Origin: Kluyvera genomosp. 1
Lineage (GTDB): Bacteria > Pseudomonadota > Gammaproteobacteria > Enterobacterales > Enterobacteriaceae
Assembly (NCBI RefSeq): GCF_001266615.1
Contig: NZ_LGHZ01000003.1
Span: 1-64,000, forward strand
Direction of reading: 5' to 3'
DNA: 64,000 nt
The notes below the pieces were generated by a model. That model saw only the letters and a list, made by a program, of their open reading frames with translations, was not told where the DNA came from and searched no databases. This document shows positions 19,686 to 29,600 of the stretch, piece after piece. Position 1 is the stretch's first letter, and the number at the start of each line of letters is the position of its first letter. A program made the translations under genes and the position numbers.

Positions 19686-21035
19686 TTATTCAAACAAATT
19701 ATGGTGAAGTTTCTGCACTACCTGCTCGGCTTCCGCGCCTGGCACCAGGAAACACAGGTTATGGCTGGATGCGCCGTAGCAAATCATGCGGATGTTGAAT
19801 GGTTCCAGTACGCCAAACACCTCTTTGCCCACGCCACAGGCTTTGGACAGATCGTTGCCAATCAGCGCGACTAGCGCCAGATTCTCTTCCACTTCAACGC
19901 GGCACAGCGCTGACAGTTCCATCAGCAGGGACTGCGTGAGCAGCGTGTCGCCGGTGGAGGTAGAACCGGTGGTATCCAGCGTTAACGCCACGCTCACTTC
20001 CGAGGTGGTAATCAAATCAACCGAGATATTGTGACGTGCCAGAATTCCGAACACTTCAGCAAGGAAGCCGCGGGAGTGCAGCATATTCAGGCTGTGCAGG
20101 GTCAGTAGCGTTTGCTTGCGGCGCAGCGCCAGCGCGCGGAACAGCGGCGGGTTAGCGGTTTCATTGCACACCAGCGTGCCGCCGGCTTTTGGATCTTTAC
20201 TGGAGCCGACGAAGACGGGAATGTCGCTGCGTACGGCAGGCAGCAGCGTGGCTGGGTGCAGCACTTTCGCGCCGAAGGTCGCCAGTTCAGCGGCCTCTTC
20301 AAAAGCAATTTCATCAATACGTTTTGCGGCAGGTACGACCCGCGGGTCGGTGGTGTAGATGCCCGGTACGTCGGTCCAGATGTCTACGCGCGTGGCGTGC
20401 AGCGCTTCGCCAAGCAGAGCGGCGGTGTAGTCGCTACCGCCACGGCCCAGCGTGGTGGTGCGGCCTTTGCTTTCGCTACCGATAAAGCCCTGGGTGATTA
20501 TCAGACCTTCGCTCAGGCGCGGTGCTAGTAGCTGGGTTGCCAGCTCTGACAGCGCGGCAACGTCCGGCTCGGCGCGGCCGAATCGATCGCTGGTGCGCAT
20601 CACTTTACGCACGTCAAACCACTGCGCCTGAACGTTACGTTCACGCAGGATTTCTACAAACAGCAGGGTCGACATCAGTTCGCCGTGGCTGACCAGATCG
20701 TCGGTCAGTGCGGTAGACGTTTCGCTCGCAGCCGCTTCCGCCAGAGTCGCCAGATTTTCCAGCAGGCGTTCGATTTCATCGCGGATCACCGCCGGGTTGG
20801 AGAGGCGTTCAAGTACGGCATATTGAATCGCGCGAATCGCATCCAGCTTGGCCTGGCGCTCGCTGGCCTCCAGACCCTCCGCCAGGGCAACCAGCAGATT
20901 GGTGACGCCCGCAGAAGCAGACAGCACTACAACGCGCACGCTGGCGTCGGAAAGCACCACGTCGGCGCTGCGGTTCATAGCATCAAAATCGGCTACGCTG
21001 GTTCCGCCAAATTTGGCGACTACTAATGCTGTCAT
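19686..21035 (-). CDS. lysC: lysine-sensitive aspartokinase III LysC
   Basis: LysC phosphorylates aspartate, the first step towards lysine, diaminopimelate, methionine and threonine; this isozyme is inhibited by lysine. The 449-residue product has the N-terminal kinase domain (VVAKFGGTSVADF; GRGGSDYTAALL near 201) and two C-terminal ACT domains (LTLHSLNMLHSRGFLAEV and VALIGNDLSKACGVGKEVFG). CACGAGG lies 6 bases before the ATG, the same arrangement as E. coli. A 330-base leader with a lysine riboswitch precedes it, and a strong terminator follows. Confidence 0.97.
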   Translation of the reverse strand: MTALVVAKFGGTSVADFDAMNRSADVVLSDASVRVVVLSASAGVTNLLVALAEGLEASERQAKLDAIRAIQYAVLERLSNPAVIRDEIERLLENLATLAEAAASETSTALTDDLVSHGELMSTLLFVEILRERNVQAQWFDVRKVMRTSDRFGRAEPDVAALSELATQLLAPRLSEGLIITQGFIGSESKGRTTTLGRGGSDYTAALLGEALHATRVDIWTDVPGIYTTDPRVVPAAKRIDEIAFEEAAELATFGAKVLHPATLLPAVRSDIPVFVGSSKDPKAGGTLVCNETANPPLFRALALRRKQTLLTLHSLNMLHSRGFLAEVFGILARHNISVDLITTSEVSVALTLDTTGSTSTGDTLLTQSLLMELSALCRVEVEENLALVALIGNDLSKACGVGKEVFGVLEPFNIRMICYGASSHNLCFLVPGAEAEQVVQKLHHNLFE

Positions 21036-21147
21036 ATTAACCTCGTGTCAGGGGAGGGCTGGCTTATCTCAGTCAGTCCAAATTATTCAGCCTTGGCATA
21101 AGGGAAGAGCGAAAGACGGGTGGGCGCAGAGCGATAAACAACTACGA

Positions 21148-21365
21148 TTTCACCCAGAAGTGCTCCACCACTTGTGAAACGGACGACTGCGAACGTTTCT
21201 GGTGACAACCCAGGGGATTCAGCCCCTGTAGCCGATGATGAACGTAACCGGTAGTTCAGTCATCTCGGCGTTGCTCCCCTTCAGGTGTTTTCACAGGACT
21301 GGTTCCTCTAACACCGTTTACCTGGGCAACGCGCCTCTTCTGGCCTGCGCGTGCGCAGGTAGTAC
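21148..21365 (-). promoter_or_regulatory. lysine riboswitch (L box) in the lysC leader
   Basis: The leader read on the minus strand begins GTACTACCTGCGC and carries the recognised lysine-aptamer blocks: AGAAGAGGCGCGTTGCCCA, the GAGGAACCAGTCCTGTG stretch, the CAGGGGCTGAATCCCCTGGG hairpin, and the closing CACTTCTGGGTGAAAT. The order matches the E. coli lysC leader as I remember it. Lysine binding to the aptamer lowers lysC expression. Boundaries are approximate. Confidence 0.88.
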
Positions 21366-21366
21366 A

Positions 21367-21400
21367 TTTATAAATAAAGGGTTAGCGGGTAGGTTGTCAA
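21367..21400 (-). promoter_or_regulatory. lysC promoter
   Basis: A perfect TTGACA -35 (21400 down to 21395 on the minus strand) is followed 17-18 bases later by an A/T-rich -10 region (TATTTA), placing the start of transcription near the GTACTACC beginning of the riboswitch leader. Confidence 0.55.
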
Positions 21401-21591
21401 CGCTGGGGTTATGCGGATTTTTCATGCAGCCGTGGCCCGTAGTAATGAGGCTTATAAAGACGATATTTTTGTCTGTTTTGTACACGATTTTGCCATCCGA
21501 AGGGGCGATAACATTAAAACCATCACAATTTTTTGTGACTGGCGCTACAATCGAGGACAGTTACGATTTTTAAATCAGAAGGGTATTGCTA
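21401..21591 (+). other. divergent lysC-pgi upstream region
   Basis: About 190 bases lie between the lysC promoter and pgi. They must contain the pgi promoter, but I see no unambiguous -35/-10 pair or operator and no credible gene here. The pgi ribosome-binding site is AAGGG at 21579-21583. Confidence 0.4.
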
Positions 21592-23241
21592 ATGAAAAAC
21601 ATCAACCCAACGCAGACCGCTGCGTGGCAGGCACTACAGAAACACTTCGATGAAATGAAGGACGTTACCATTGCGGAACTATTCGCCAAAGATGGTGACC
21701 GTTTTGCTAAGTTTTCCGCGACCTTCGGCGATCAGATGCTGGTCGACTTCTCCAAAAACCGTATCACTGAAGAGACGCTGGCGAAGCTTCTGGATCTGGC
21801 TAAAGAGACCGATCTGAGCGGTGCGATTAAGTCCATGTTCTCGGGCGAAAAGATCAACCGTACCGAAGATCGTGCCGTGCTGCACGTTGCGCTGCGTAAC
21901 CGTAGCAATACCCCGATTGTGGTTGATGGCAAAGACGTGATGCCAGAAGTGAACGCCGTGCTGGAGAAGATGAAATCCTTCTCCGAAGCGATCATCTCCG
22001 GCCAGTGGAAAGGCTATACCGGTAAAGCGATCACCGACGTGGTGAACATCGGTATCGGCGGCTCCGACCTGGGTCCATTCATGGTGACCGAAGCGCTGCG
22101 TCCGTACAAAAACCATCTCAATATGCACTTCGTTTCTAACGTCGATGGTACCCACATCGCTGAAACGCTCAAGACGCTGAACCCAGAAACAACCCTGTTC
22201 CTGGTGGCTTCCAAAACCTTTACCACTCAGGAAACCATGACCAACGCCCACAGCGCGCGTGATTGGTTCCTGGCAAGCGCGGGTGACCAGAAGCACGTGG
22301 CGAAACACTTCGCGGCGCTGTCCACCAACGGTAAATCCGTTGCTGAGTTCGGTATCGATACGGCCAACATGTTTGAATTCTGGGACTGGGTTGGCGGCCG
22401 CTACTCTCTGTGGTCCGCGATCGGCCTGTCGATCATCCTGTCCGTCGGCTTTGATAACTTTGTCCAGCTGCTGTCCGGCGCTCACGCGATGGACCAACAT
22501 TTCTCCACCACCCCGGCTGAGAAAAACCTGCCGGTACTGCTGGCGCTGATCGGCATCTGGTACAACAATTTTTACGGCACCGAAACTGAAGCGATTCTGC
22601 CGTACGATCAGTACATGCACCGCTTTGCTGCGTACTTCCAGCAGGGCAACATGGAGTCCAACGGTAAGTACGTTGACCGTAACGGCAACAAAGTGGCGCA
22701 CCAGACTGGCCCAATCATCTGGGGCGAGCCGGGCACTAACGGCCAGCACGCGTTCTATCAGCTGATTCACCAGGGCACCAAAGTGGTTCCGTGCGATTTC
22801 ATCGCTCCGGCTATCACCCATAACCCGCTGACTGACCACCATCCGAAACTGCTGTCTAACTTCTTCGCGCAGACCGAAGCGCTGGCGTTCGGCAAATCTC
22901 GCGAAGTGGTTGAACAGGAATACCGTGACCAGGGTAAAGATCCGTCCACGCTGGACTACGTGGTACCGTTCAAAGTGTTCGAAGGCAACCGTCCGACCAA
23001 CTCCATCCTGCTGCGTGAAATCACGCCTTACAGCCTGGGTGCATTGATCGCACTGTACGAACACAAAATCTTCACTCAGGGCGCTATCCTGAACATCTTC
23101 ACTTTCGACCAATGGGGCGTAGAGCTGGGCAAACAGCTGGCTAACCGCATCCTGCCGGAGCTGAATGATGATAAAGCGATCGATAGCCATGACAGCTCAA
23201 CCAACGGTTTGATTAACCGTTATAAGTCCTGGCGCGCGTAA
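21592..23241 (+). CDS. pgi: glucose-6-phosphate isomerase Pgi
   Basis: Pgi interconverts glucose-6-phosphate and fructose-6-phosphate at the entry to glycolysis. The 549-residue product shows the family signatures (GIGGSDLGP near 150; the catalytic-region ENLP-type [14 protein letters not shown] near 320; [22 protein letters not shown]) and the catalytic Glu/His/Lys context. I start at the ATG giving MKNINPTQ, with AAGGG 8 bases upstream; a TTG two codons earlier adds only two residues and matches no family member I know. Strong codon bias towards highly used codons fits a glycolytic enzyme. An intrinsic terminator follows. Confidence 0.97.
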   Translation: MKNINPTQTAAWQALQKHFDEMKDVTIAELFAKDGDRFAKFSATFGDQMLVDFSKNRITEETLAKLLDLAKETDLSGAIKSMFSGEKINRTEDRAVLHVALRNRSNTPIVVDGKDVMPEVNAVLEKMKSFSEAIISGQWKGYTGKAITDVVNIGIGGSDLGPFMVTEALRPYKNHLNMHFVSNVDGTHIAETLKTLNPETTLFLVASKTFTTQETMTNAHSARDWFLASAGDQKHVAKHFAALSTNGKSVAEFGIDTANMFEFWDWVGGRYSLWSAIGLSIILSVGFDNFVQLLSGAHAMDQHFSTTPAEKNLPVLLALIGIWYNNFYGTETEAILPYDQYMHRFAAYFQQGNMESNGKYVDRNGNKVAHQTGPIIWGEPGTNGQHAFYQLIHQGTKVVPCDFIAPAITHNPLTDHHPKLLSNFFAQTEALAFGKSREVVEQEYRDQGKDPSTLDYVVPFKVFEGNRPTNSILLREITPYSLGALIALYEHKIFTQGAILNIFTFDQWGVELGKQLANRILPELNDDKAIDSHDSSTNGLINRYKSWRA

Positions 23242-23256
23242 GGTTATATATTTTCA

Positions 23257-23284
23257 ATGCCGGCTTGATGCCGGCATTTTTTTT
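23257..23284 (+). terminator. pgi intrinsic terminator
   Basis: An 8-bp perfect stem ATGCCGGC/GCCGGCAT with a 5-base loop is followed by eight T residues, 15 bases after the pgi stop. Confidence 0.92.
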
Positions 23285-23578
23285 GTCAGATAATTCTGCT
23301 TATTCCTGAATTTTGCCTAATATTGGCGTTGAGTATAATCCTAAATATCCATTCAACTTACCTTCTCTTTCAGATAAACCGTATATTGCTATTTTTGTGT
23401 GTGTAATTAACCTTCTGTTTTTAAATATCATATTTATTTCTTATTATCGTTTTTACTTATTATCCTAAAATCTTCCCGTCCATTTTCCCTGCGCCAAATA
23501 TATTCATTTGGTTGTGTATACTCGATGACGCCTGAATATTTCGGGTATATCTCCATTCATCTAATGAAGGGAATACAT
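23285..23578 (+). other. A/T-rich upstream region of yjbEFGH
   Basis: Nearly 300 bases of A/T-rich DNA separate the pgi terminator from yjbE. No gene is visible. The stretch presumably holds the operon promoter: TATACT at 23517-23522 could be a -10 box, and an Rcs-like motif lies at 23531-23544. The A/T-rich character would suit H-NS binding, which is an inference. Confidence 0.45.
23531..23544 (+). promoter_or_regulatory. weak RcsB-box-like motif before yjbE
   Basis: CCTGAATATTTCGG matches the RcsAB consensus TAAGAATATTCCTA at 8 of 14 positions, centred on GAATATT. The yjbEFGH operon is reported to belong to the Rcs regulon in E. coli, which makes the weak match worth recording. Confidence 0.3.
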
Positions 23579-23824
23579 ATGAAGAAAATCCTCTATGGCA
23601 TTTTTGCCATTTCGGCGTTTGCTGCGGCAAGCGTCAGCGCGGCACCGATTGAAACCGGTGAAGCGGCTGGCGTCGCAGCAACGTCCGTGTCTGCCGGGAG
23701 TTCAACCGCCACCAGCGCCAGCACCGCAAGCTCTGCTGTCGGTATGGCGCTGGCAGCGGCTGGCGGTGACGGTTCCAACACGGGAACCACCACCACCACC
23801 AGCACGACAACCAGTACCCAGTAA
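23579..23824 (+). CDS. yjbE: exopolysaccharide-associated small secreted protein YjbE
   Basis: The 81-residue product starts with a clear signal peptide ([21 protein letters not shown], cut at ASVSA-AP). The mature part is low complexity, almost all Ala, Ser, Gly and Thr, ending in a poly-threonine run. It is the first gene of yjbEFGH, an operon whose overexpression alters exopolysaccharide production in E. coli. Its exact role is unknown. I start at the Met opening the signal peptide; the in-frame upstream extension would bury it. A hairpin follows before yjbF. Confidence 0.85.
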   Translation: MKKILYGIFAISAFAAASVSAAPIETGEAAGVAATSVSAGSSTATSASTASSAVGMALAAAGGDGSNTGTTTTTSTTTSTQ

Positions 23825-23843
23825 TTAAAGGTACGTTAATTCT

Positions 23844-23863
23844 AACCACACTTCGGTGTGGTT
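23844..23863 (+). terminator. hairpin between yjbE and yjbF
   Basis: An 8-bp perfect stem AACCACAC/GTGTGGTT with a TTCG tetraloop is followed by ATTTCG. The T run is short, so it may act as a partial terminator or a 3' stabiliser that raises yjbE mRNA above the rest of the operon. Confidence 0.5.
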
Positions 23864-23885
23864 ATTTCGCCCCTGGAGAAGCGTC

Positions 23886-24524
23886 GTGAAGCGACTTTTT
23901 ATCCCTCTTTTCTGCCTGCTGCTTCAGGCGTGTTCACCCAGCACCAAGGGGCTGGGGCACTCGCTTTGGGAGAGCGTCTGGGGTTCGCCTGGCGTACACC
24001 TGACCGACGACGATATCCAGAATATGCCGTATGCCAGCCAATATATGCAGCTCAACGGTGGGCCGCAGATTTTTGTGGTGCTGGCGTTCTCGGAAAACGG
24101 TCAACAAAAATGGCTAACCCAGGACCGGGCGATGCTGGTGACCCAGCATGGGCGTCTGGTGAAAACCCAACTTACGGGCGACAACCTGCTGACGGTAAAT
24201 AACCTCAATAACGATCCGCTGGCTCACGCTAATCAGATTACCGACGGTGCCACCTGGACGCGAACGATGGGCTGGACTGAGCATCAGCAGGTGCGCTATG
24301 CCACGGCAACATCCACCTTCCGCTGGGACGGTAGCGATACGTTGACCATGGCGGGAACCCACACGGCCGTTCGCGTGCTGGAAGAAGAGGTGAGCACTTC
24401 TCAAGCCCACTGGCGCAACCGCTATTGGGTGGATAGTGAAGGGCAGATCCGCCAATCACAGCAGTTCCTTGGCGCGGGCACTTTCCCGGTCAACACCACC
24501 CTCATCAAGGCGGCAAAATCATGA
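23886..24524 (+). CDS. yjbF: YjbF family lipoprotein
   Basis: The 212-residue product has a lipoprotein signal (LFCLLLQAC, lipobox LLQAC) and then a mature domain with the YjbF/GfcB-family region DDDIQNMPYASQYMQLNGGPQ. GfcB is its paralogue in the group 4 capsule operon, supporting a role in polysaccharide assembly at the outer membrane. I start at GTG 23886 because GGAG lies 7 bases upstream and the signal peptide begins there; an upstream in-frame ATG would run through the hairpin. The stop overlaps the yjbG start by 4 bases. Confidence 0.88.
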   Translation: MKRLFIPLFCLLLQACSPSTKGLGHSLWESVWGSPGVHLTDDDIQNMPYASQYMQLNGGPQIFVVLAFSENGQQKWLTQDRAMLVTQHGRLVKTQLTGDNLLTVNNLNNDPLAHANQITDGATWTRTMGWTEHQQVRYATATSTFRWDGSDTLTMAGTHTAVRVLEEEVSTSQAHWRNRYWVDSEGQIRQSQQFLGAGTFPVNTTLIKAAKS

Positions 24525-25258
24525 AAAAAACGCGTATTGCTGCCGCTGCGTTGAGTCTAATTTCTGCCGCTGCACTGGCCGCGGGAACCGTTGAGGTCCA
24601 CCAGGCGGGCGTGGCGAAGCCACTGACCTTAACCAATGCTGAACGGCTGGCGGATTTAGTCGGGCAACCACGGCTGGCAGAAAGCTGGTGGCCGGGTGCG
24701 GTTATCGCCACCCCGCAGGCCACGGAAAAAGCCACGCGTGAACATCAGACCCTATTGGCACAGTTAAGCGCGTTGGCGGCAGACGAAGGCGGCAGTGCGG
24801 CGGCAGCGATAAACGCGCTGCGCCATCAGCTGCAGGCAATCCCGGTCACCGGGCGTCTGCTGGTGCCGCTCGACCCGGATACCGTGCGTGTGCACAGCAA
24901 AAATAACCCGCCGCTGCAGGGTAATTACACGCTTTGGCTGGGGCGCGAACCCTCGACGGTTACGCTGGTTGGGCTGGTGGATAAACCGGGAACCATCGCC
25001 TTCACGCCGGGGAAAGATGTCGCGGAATATCTTGACGGTATCAATCTGCTCAGCGGTGCGGACCGCAGCTATGCCTGGGTGATTTATCCAGATGGACGCA
25101 CGCAGAAAGCACCGGTAGCTTATTGGAATAAACGCCATATCGAACCGATGCCTGGCAGTACTCTTTTTGTCGGCTTTGCTGACTCGTTGTGGACGAATAA
25201 ATATGAGGCGCTCAATGCCGCCATTCTTCGCTCCTTGTCGCAGCGGAGACCTGAATAA
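24521..25258 (+). CDS. yjbG: YjbG family polysaccharide synthesis/modification protein
   Basis: The 245-residue product has a signal peptide ([20 protein letters not shown]) and a periplasmic domain of the YjbG/GfcC family, with a ubiquitin-like/beta-grasp region around [19 protein letters not shown]. GfcC, its capsule-operon paralogue, is a periplasmic protein thought to help export polysaccharide. It is coupled to yjbF (ATGA overlap) and to yjbH (one-base overlap), so all three are translated together. The length equals that of E. coli YjbG. Confidence 0.87.
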   Translation: MKKTRIAAAALSLISAAALAAGTVEVHQAGVAKPLTLTNAERLADLVGQPRLAESWWPGAVIATPQATEKATREHQTLLAQLSALAADEGGSAAAAINALRHQLQAIPVTGRLLVPLDPDTVRVHSKNNPPLQGNYTLWLGREPSTVTLVGLVDKPGTIAFTPGKDVAEYLDGINLLSGADRSYAWVIYPDGRTQKAPVAYWNKRHIEPMPGSTLFVGFADSLWTNKYEALNAAILRSLSQRRPE

Positions 25259-27354
25259 TGAAAAAAACCTGTCTTTATAGCCTGCTGGCCTTGTCGGTGA
25301 GCGCGGCCTGCCATGCAGAAACCTATCCTGCCCCCATCGGCCCGTCGCAGTCGGATTTCGGTGGCGTCGGCCTGCTGCAAACCCCAACGGCGCGCATGGC
25401 GCGTGAGGGCGAGTTCAGCGCTAACTATCGTAATAATGACCAGTACCGTTATTACTCCGCTTCGGCTCAACTTTTTCCATGGCTGGAAACCACGCTGCGC
25501 TACACCGACGTGCGGACCAAAAACTACAGTAGCGTAGAGTCGTTTTCAGGCTCACAAACCTATAAAGACAAAGCCTTCGATGTGAAGCTACGCCTGTGGG
25601 AAGAAAGCTACTGGCTGCCGCAGGTAGCGGTCGGGGCGCGTGATATCGGCGGTACCGGGCTGTTTGACTCCGAATATGTTGTCGCCAGTAAAGCCTGGGG
25701 GCCGTTCGATTTCTCCCTCGGTTTAGGCTGGGGGTATCTGGGGACCAGCGGTAACGCCACCAACCCGTTTTGTTCGTACAGCGATAAATATTGCTACCGC
25801 GATAACAGCTATCGTAAAGCGGGTTCGGTCGATGGCAGCCAAATGTTCCACGGCCCCGCGGCGTGGTTTGGCGGTATTGAATACCAGACACCGTGGCAGC
25901 CGCTGCGCCTGAAGCTGGAATACGAAGGAAACAACTATCAACAGGACTTTGCCGGCAAGATTGAGCAAAGGAGCAAGTTTAACGTCGGCGCCATTTATCG
26001 CGTCACCGACTGGGCCGACGTGAACCTGAGCTATGAACGCGGTAACACCGTGATGTTTGGTTTTACCCTGCGTACCAACTTTAACGATCTGCGGCCGTCT
26101 TATAACGACAACGCGCGGCCGACTTATCGTCCGCAGCCGCAGGACACTATTCTCCAGCACTCCGTGGTGGCCAATCAGCTGACCATGCTGAAATACAATG
26201 CCGGATTTGCTGCACCGAATATGCAGGTGAAAGGCGATACGCTGTACGTGACGGGCGAGCAGGTGAAGTACCGCGACTCTCGTGAAGGGATCGAACGCGC
26301 CAATCGGATCGTGATGAACGATCTTCCCGATGGGATCCGCACGATCCGTATTACCGAGACTCGTCTTAACCTGCCGGAAGTGACCACCGAAACGGATGTG
26401 GCGAGCCTTAAACGTCATCTGGAAGGTGAGCCGTTAGGTCAAGAAACGCCGCTGGTACAAAAACGGATGGCGCCGGTAGTGCCGGAGAAAACCGAGCAGG
26501 GTTGGTATATCGATAAATCGCGCTTCGATTTCCATCTCGACCCGGTGCTGAGCCAGTCTATCGGCGGACCGGAAAGCTTCTATATGTATCAGGTTGGCGT
26601 GATGGGTACCGCAGATTGGTGGGTTACCGACCACCTGCTGACCAGCGGCAGCGTGTTTGCCAACATCGCCAACAACTACGATAAGTTTAACTATACCAAT
26701 CCACCGGACGACTCGGCGCTGCCGCGTGTGCGTACGCACATTCGTGAATACGTTGAGAACGATGTCTATGTAAATAACCTGCAGGCCAACTACTTCCAGT
26801 ATCTGGGGAATGATTTCTATGGCCAGGTTTACGGCGGCTATCTGGAAACCATGTACGGTGGTGCAGGCGCGGAAATGCTCTATCGTCCGGTCGACAGCAA
26901 CTGGGCCTTTGGCCTGAACGCTAACTACGTGAAGCAGCGTGACTGGCGCAGCGCGCAGGACATGATGAAGTTCACCGACTACAGCGTTAAAACCGGGCAT
27001 CTCACCGCTTACTGGACACCGTCATTCGCTCAGGACGTGCTGGTGAAAGCCAGCGTCGGTCAGTATTTGGCGGGAGATAAAGGCGGCACGCTGGATATCT
27101 CGAAGCACTTTGACAGCGGTATCGTTGTGGGGGCTTATGCCACCATCACCAACGTGTCGGCGGATGAATACGGGGAAGGGGAATTTACCAAAGGGGTTTA
27201 TGTGAATATCCCGATGGATCTCTTCACCTCTGGGCCAACTCGTAGCCGGGCTTCCGTTGGTTGGACGCCGCTGACGCGTGACGGTGGCCAAATGTTGGGA
27301 CGTAAGTTTGAGCTTTACAGCATGACCGGCGATAAGAGCCAGAACTTCCGCTGA
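25258..27354 (+). CDS. yjbH: YjbH family outer-membrane exopolysaccharide protein
   Basis: The 698-residue product begins with a signal peptide ([20 protein letters not shown]) and contains many alternating-residue beta strands with aromatic girdles, ending in a strand-like tail, as expected of an outer-membrane beta-barrel lipoprotein-type exporter related to GfcD. Landmarks include [16 protein letters not shown] near residue 34 and [12 protein letters not shown]. It is the last gene of yjbEFGH and would form the outer-membrane part of the polysaccharide pathway. The role as a channel is inferred from the family and the predicted fold. Confidence 0.87.
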   Translation: MKKTCLYSLLALSVSAACHAETYPAPIGPSQSDFGGVGLLQTPTARMAREGEFSANYRNNDQYRYYSASAQLFPWLETTLRYTDVRTKNYSSVESFSGSQTYKDKAFDVKLRLWEESYWLPQVAVGARDIGGTGLFDSEYVVASKAWGPFDFSLGLGWGYLGTSGNATNPFCSYSDKYCYRDNSYRKAGSVDGSQMFHGPAAWFGGIEYQTPWQPLRLKLEYEGNNYQQDFAGKIEQRSKFNVGAIYRVTDWADVNLSYERGNTVMFGFTLRTNFNDLRPSYNDNARPTYRPQPQDTILQHSVVANQLTMLKYNAGFAAPNMQVKGDTLYVTGEQVKYRDSREGIERANRIVMNDLPDGIRTIRITETRLNLPEVTTETDVASLKRHLEGEPLGQETPLVQKRMAPVVPEKTEQGWYIDKSRFDFHLDPVLSQSIGGPESFYMYQVGVMGTADWWVTDHLLTSGSVFANIANNYDKFNYTNPPDDSALPRVRTHIREYVENDVYVNNLQANYFQYLGNDFYGQVYGGYLETMYGGAGAEMLYRPVDSNWAFGLNANYVKQRDWRSAQDMMKFTDYSVKTGHLTAYWTPSFAQDVLVKASVGQYLAGDKGGTLDISKHFDSGIVVGAYATITNVSADEYGEGEFTKGVYVNIPMDLFTSGPTRSRASVGWTPLTRDGGQMLGRKFELYSMTGDKSQNFR

Positions 27355-27403
27355 TGGACGAATCTCCGTAGCAGGCCGATAACCAAGCCTGCTACGGGGT
27401 CAG

Positions 27404-27859
27404 CTAGAGGTGGCGCAGCAGACGTGCCGGGTTCCCGGCATAAACCCCTTTTTCCGTTATCGAGCGGGTGACAACGCTGCCTGCGCCAATCACTACACCG
27501 TCGCAGATCGTCACCGCCAGTATGGTTGCCCCACTGCCGATAGAGACATTATCACCGACAGTAATTCGTCCCCAATTGTCGCGGTCGGCGTCGGGTTTCC
27601 CCTCGCGAAACATATCGTTCGCAAACATCACACCGTGGCCAATAAAGCAGTGGCTGCCGATAGTGACGTATTCACAGATAAAGCTGTGCGATTGGATTTT
27701 GCTGTCGTCGCCAATCCAGCTATTACCCTGAATTTCCACGAAGGGCCCGACAAACACGTTGTTGCCCAGCGTGCAGTCATAAAGATTACTTGGCTCGTAG
27801 ATAACGACATTGTCACCGCGGGTGACGTTGCGGATCGCGGCCTGACGGAAAGCGCTCAT
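27404..27859 (-). CDS. hexapeptide-repeat acyltransferase (LbH family)
   Basis: The 151-residue product is nearly all left-handed beta-helix: repeated [LIV]-G-x4 turns, as in NNVFVGPFVEIQGNSWIGDD and VGDNVSIGSGATILAVTIC, ending with VYAGNPARLL, a typical sugar N- or O-acetyltransferase C-terminus. The catalytic-type histidine loop is SHCFIGHGVMFAND. Such enzymes acetylate sugars or nucleotide sugars using acetyl-CoA. It faces the exopolysaccharide-linked yjbEFGH operon tail to tail, where E. coli K-12 carries yjbT, so a role in modifying a surface sugar is plausible but unproven. Confidence 0.78.
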   Translation of the reverse strand: MSAFRQAAIRNVTRGDNVVIYEPSNLYDCTLGNNVFVGPFVEIQGNSWIGDDSKIQSHSFICEYVTIGSHCFIGHGVMFANDMFREGKPDADRDNWGRITVGDNVSIGSGATILAVTICDGVVIGAGSVVTRSITEKGVYAGNPARLLRHL

Positions 27860-28141
27860 CTTATTCCCTCAACGAAGTCTTTCAGAATAGCCAGCGTACT
27901 TTTCAAAAGGGAAAAGGGAAAGGCCTTATCGTGATGTTTCAGGGCGTTGAATATCGGTAAAGTGCCAGGCATTGAAGACCGCTGGCGCTTTACCTCTCAT
28001 GTCCGGCTTAACCATCAGGAATGCCATTCACGCCAGGTATACGGTCCAACGTGGGCATGATGTCGATGAGATAAAAAACTAGATCTAGATCACACTTCTG
28101 CGCTATACAAAGATCTCGGCCCAGCGAAAGAGGTGTTAGCT

Positions 28142-28552
28142 ATGACGTCGCTATCTCGTCCACGCGTAGAGTTTATCTCCACCGTTCTGCAGACCGTGTT
28201 GAACTTAGGCTTGCTCAGCCTTGGCCTGATTTTAGTGGTCTTTCTCGGTAAAGAGACGGTCCATCTGGCGGACGTGCTGTTCGCGCCGGAAAGCACCAGC
28301 AAGTATGCGCTGGTGGAAGGGCTGGTGGTCTATTTTCTCTATTTCGAATTTATCGCGCTGATTGTGAAGTACTTCCAGTCAGGCTTTCATTTCCCGCTAC
28401 GCTACTTCGTCTATATCGGTATCACCGCAATTGTGCGGCTGATTATTGTCGATCATAAATCACCTTTAGACGTGCTGATTTACTCCGCCGCGATTTTGCT
28501 GCTGGTGATTACGCTGTGGCTGTGTAATTCGAAGCGCTTAAAACGCGAGTAG
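28142..28552 (+). CDS. psiE: phosphate-starvation-inducible membrane protein PsiE
   Basis: PsiE is a small inner-membrane protein of unknown biochemical role, induced by phosphate starvation in E. coli. The 136-residue product has four hydrophobic segments (about residues 15-35, 60-80, 86-102 and 113-130) and ends with a basic CNSKRLKRE tail, practically identical to E. coli PsiE. I start at MTSLSRPR with AGAGG 8 bases upstream, not at the ATG three codons earlier. The 282 bases before it contain no gene and should hold its promoter; I could not pick out a convincing Pho box. xylE, its E. coli neighbour, is missing. Confidence 0.93.
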   Translation: MTSLSRPRVEFISTVLQTVLNLGLLSLGLILVVFLGKETVHLADVLFAPESTSKYALVEGLVVYFLYFEFIALIVKYFQSGFHFPLRYFVYIGITAIVRLIIVDHKSPLDVLIYSAAILLLVITLWLCNSKRLKRE

Positions 28553-28571
28553 ATGTCTCTCGGCGATAGTC

Positions 28572-28598
28572 AAAAAAAAGGGCGCTCCGGAGAGCGCC
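28572..28598 (-). terminator. malG terminator (end of malEFG)
   Basis: Read on the minus strand, a 7-bp perfect stem GGCGCTC/GAGCGCC with a 4-base loop is followed by a run of eight T residues, 65 bases beyond malG. It also lies just after psiE, on the opposite strand. Confidence 0.8.
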
Positions 28599-28662
28599 AA
28601 ACAGTCACAAGTTAGGGTTCTTGCAAGTTGAGGATGATAACAGTGGCATTTAACGATGAAAC

Positions 28663-29553
28663 TTAGCCCTTCACGCCGCCGGCCGTAAGGCCGTTTACCA
28701 GCCAACGCTGCGCGAGCAGGAAGACCACGGTAATAGGGATGGCGGAAAGAACTGCCGCTGCGGCAAAGTCGCCCCACAGATAGTTTTGTGGGTTGAGGTA
28801 TTGCTGCATACCTACGGCCAGGGTGTAGCTGTTCACATCACGCAGCAGGAGTGATGCAACCGGTACTTCGGTGATAGCGGCGATAAACGACAGGATAAAC
28901 ACCACCGCCAGAATCGGTACGGAGAGCGGCAGCAGCACCAGGCGGAACGCCTGCCACGGGGTTGCGCCATCCAGCGCAGCCGCTTCTTCCAGAGAGTTAT
29001 CAATGGTTTCGAAGTAACCTTTAATCGTCCACACGTGCAGCGCAATGCCGCCGAGATAGGCGAAGATGACCCCGCCGTGGGTGTTCAGCCCGATAAACGG
29101 AATGTACTGTCCCAAGCGGTCAAACAAGGCGTACAGCGCAACCAGTGACAGCACTGCCGGGAACATCTGGAAAATCAACATCCCTTTCAGCAGCGTCGCT
29201 TTACCCGGGAAGCGCATACGAGCAAAAGCGTAGGCGCAGGTGGTGGAGAGCGTCACGATACCAATCGCGGTGATGCCGGCGATTTTCACCGAGTTCCACA
29301 GCCATAGCAGCACCGGGAACGGTGGCGGCGTCACGCGGCCATCCGCGTGCTCAACACTGAAGCCCAGCGCCAGTTTCCAGTGCTCCCAGGAAATATTTTC
29401 CGGGATCAGGCTCCCCGTCGCGAAGTTACCTTCACGCAGGGAAATCGCGATAACCATCAGCAGCGGGAACATTATCGCCGCAATGAAAATCAGCAGCATA
29501 AGGTGCGTGGTGAAGAGACGCAGTTTCTGAGATTTCGGTTGTACCATAGCCAT
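28663..29553 (-). CDS. malG: maltose ABC transporter permease MalG
   Basis: MalG is one of the two inner-membrane permeases of the MalFGK2 maltose/maltodextrin importer. The 296-residue product has six hydrophobic segments and the permease EAA loop that docks on MalK ([20 protein letters not shown], about residues 190-209). I start at MAMVQPKSQ with AAGGAG 10 bases upstream; the longer in-frame start gives an N-terminus unknown in the family. It is the last gene of malEFG, 47 bases after malF, and a terminator follows. Confidence 0.97.
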   Translation of the reverse strand: MAMVQPKSQKLRLFTTHLMLLIFIAAIMFPLLMVIAISLREGNFATGSLIPENISWEHWKLALGFSVEHADGRVTPPPFPVLLWLWNSVKIAGITAIGIVTLSTTCAYAFARMRFPGKATLLKGMLIFQMFPAVLSLVALYALFDRLGQYIPFIGLNTHGGVIFAYLGGIALHVWTIKGYFETIDNSLEEAAALDGATPWQAFRLVLLPLSVPILAVVFILSFIAAITEVPVASLLLRDVNSYTLAVGMQQYLNPQNYLWGDFAAAAVLSAIPITVVFLLAQRWLVNGLTAGGVKG

Positions 29554-29600
29554 AATTTCTTTACTCCTTGGCAGCGCCAATGACGCCTGGCCGTTCAGGC

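Noticed and set aside
21679-23190. 503-codon open frame antisense to pgi
   Set aside because: Opposite-strand shadow of a highly codon-biased gene; no ribosome-binding site, no recognisable motif.
23720-23824. Repeat array or CRISPR-like sequence at the end of yjbE
   Set aside because: The ACC repeats encode the poly-threonine tail of YjbE; there are no spacers or repeats outside the gene.
25723-26418. 231-codon frame antisense to yjbH
   Set aside because: Shadow frame of yjbH; no start signal, no domain.
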